Positions 12,168 through 12,306 of a DNA stretch of 12,306 bases are shown in pieces; the first letter of the stretch is position 1, and each line of letters begins with the position of its first letter. Origin of the DNA: JANNRW01 sp031401815. GTDB taxonomy: Bacteria; Desulfobacterota; Desulfuromonadia; Geobacterales; DSM-12255. Where the stretch lies: assembly GCA_031401815.1 (NCBI GenBank), contig JANNRW010000048.1:1-12306 (forward strand), given 5' to 3'. The notes below the pieces were generated by a model that did not search any database, was not told the DNA's origin, and worked only from the letters and a program-made list of their open reading frames with translations. A program made the translations under genes and the position numbers.

Positions 12168-12306
12168 TGAGGTGGCCGGGCTTAGTGAGACAGCCTGAAG
12201 GGTGAAATAAGCAATGCCCCTTGGTTGTTGTGGTTTTCTGGTTTCAGGCTACCAGTTTCAGTTTTTCAAGTCCTTGGAAATAAGCCTCATCCGGTGTCAG
12301 TTTGTC
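12168..12306 (-). mobile_element. IS3-family insertion sequence, right end (partial), with terminal inverted repeat at 12168-12192
   Basis: The terminal repeat starts TGAGGTGGCCGGGCTTAGTG and ends GAGACA at 12192; 19 of 25 positions equal the end at 94-118. The orfB stop codon is 76 bp inside. Both window-edge copies are read leftward, so they are direct repeats around the cargo. AGCCTGAA (12192-12199) and TTCAGGCT (12243-12250) form an inverted repeat at the end of orfB. Confidence 0.75.
12244..12306 (-). CDS. IS3-family transposase OrfB, C-terminal 20 residues (runs off the right edge)
   Basis: Read leftward from the window edge the codons give DKLTPDEAYFQGLEKLKLVA and a TGA stop at 12246-12244. 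The LTPDEAYF motif followed by a short tail is the normal ending of IS3-family OrfB integrases (the ...LGYxTPxEVYF-type C-terminus, after the DDE domain). The rest is outside the window. Identification relies on this short motif plus the adjacent terminal repeat that pairs with the left-edge copy. Confidence 0.7.
   Translation of the reverse strand, partial: DKLTPDEAYFQGLEKLKLVA

Overview
The window is about 12 kb of accessory DNA from a Gram-negative-type bacterium. Sigma70-like promoters are present and most later genes have good Shine-Dalgarno sites. The dispersed palindromes and IS3-type element remind me of Desulfuromonadota (Geobacter-like) or Chlorobi genomes, but that is a weak impression and not an identification.

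Both ends lie inside an IS3-family insertion sequence read leftward. At the left edge is the first 16 codons of an orfA-like transposase gene plus a terminal repeat ending at base 118. At the right edge are the last 20 codons of an orfB-like gene plus a terminal repeat starting at 12168. The two 25-bp terminal repeats match at 19 of 25 positions. Bases 119-12167 are therefore cargo between two same-orientation IS copies, laid out like a composite transposon.

The cargo is a series of small, mostly unrelated modules: (1) PIN-domain toxin and UPF0175 antitoxin, 295-1093 (+); (2) DUF4160 and DUF2442-HTH pair, 1466-2133 (+); (3) an unassigned, hairpin-rich stretch, 2200-2405; (4) AAA/DUF4143 ATPase, 2423-3652 (-); (5) a 65-aa orphan protein, 3872-4069 (-); (6) a 595-aa protein with a diadenylate-cyclase (DisA_N) domain, 4598-6385 (-); (7) a two-gene operon, 6508-11476 (-), encoding an RloC/PrrC-like ABC ATPase with a zinc-hook-like CxxC and a possible anticodon-nuclease triad, followed by an Mrr-like endonuclease fused to a STAND NTPase; (8) a fragment of an ORF6N-type protein cut by the right IS.

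A 70-80 bp imperfect palindrome occurs about seven times, complete or partial. It is always in the same orientation and nearly always between two modules. The first genes of modules 1, 2 and 4 share a promoter placed so that the -10 box ends exactly 6 nt before the ATG with no Shine-Dalgarno site, which predicts leaderless mRNAs. I read the region as a defence/toxin-antitoxin island assembled by repeat- and IS-mediated movement. The best candidates for an undescribed system are the RloC-like plus nuclease-STAND operon and the adjacent DisA_N protein.
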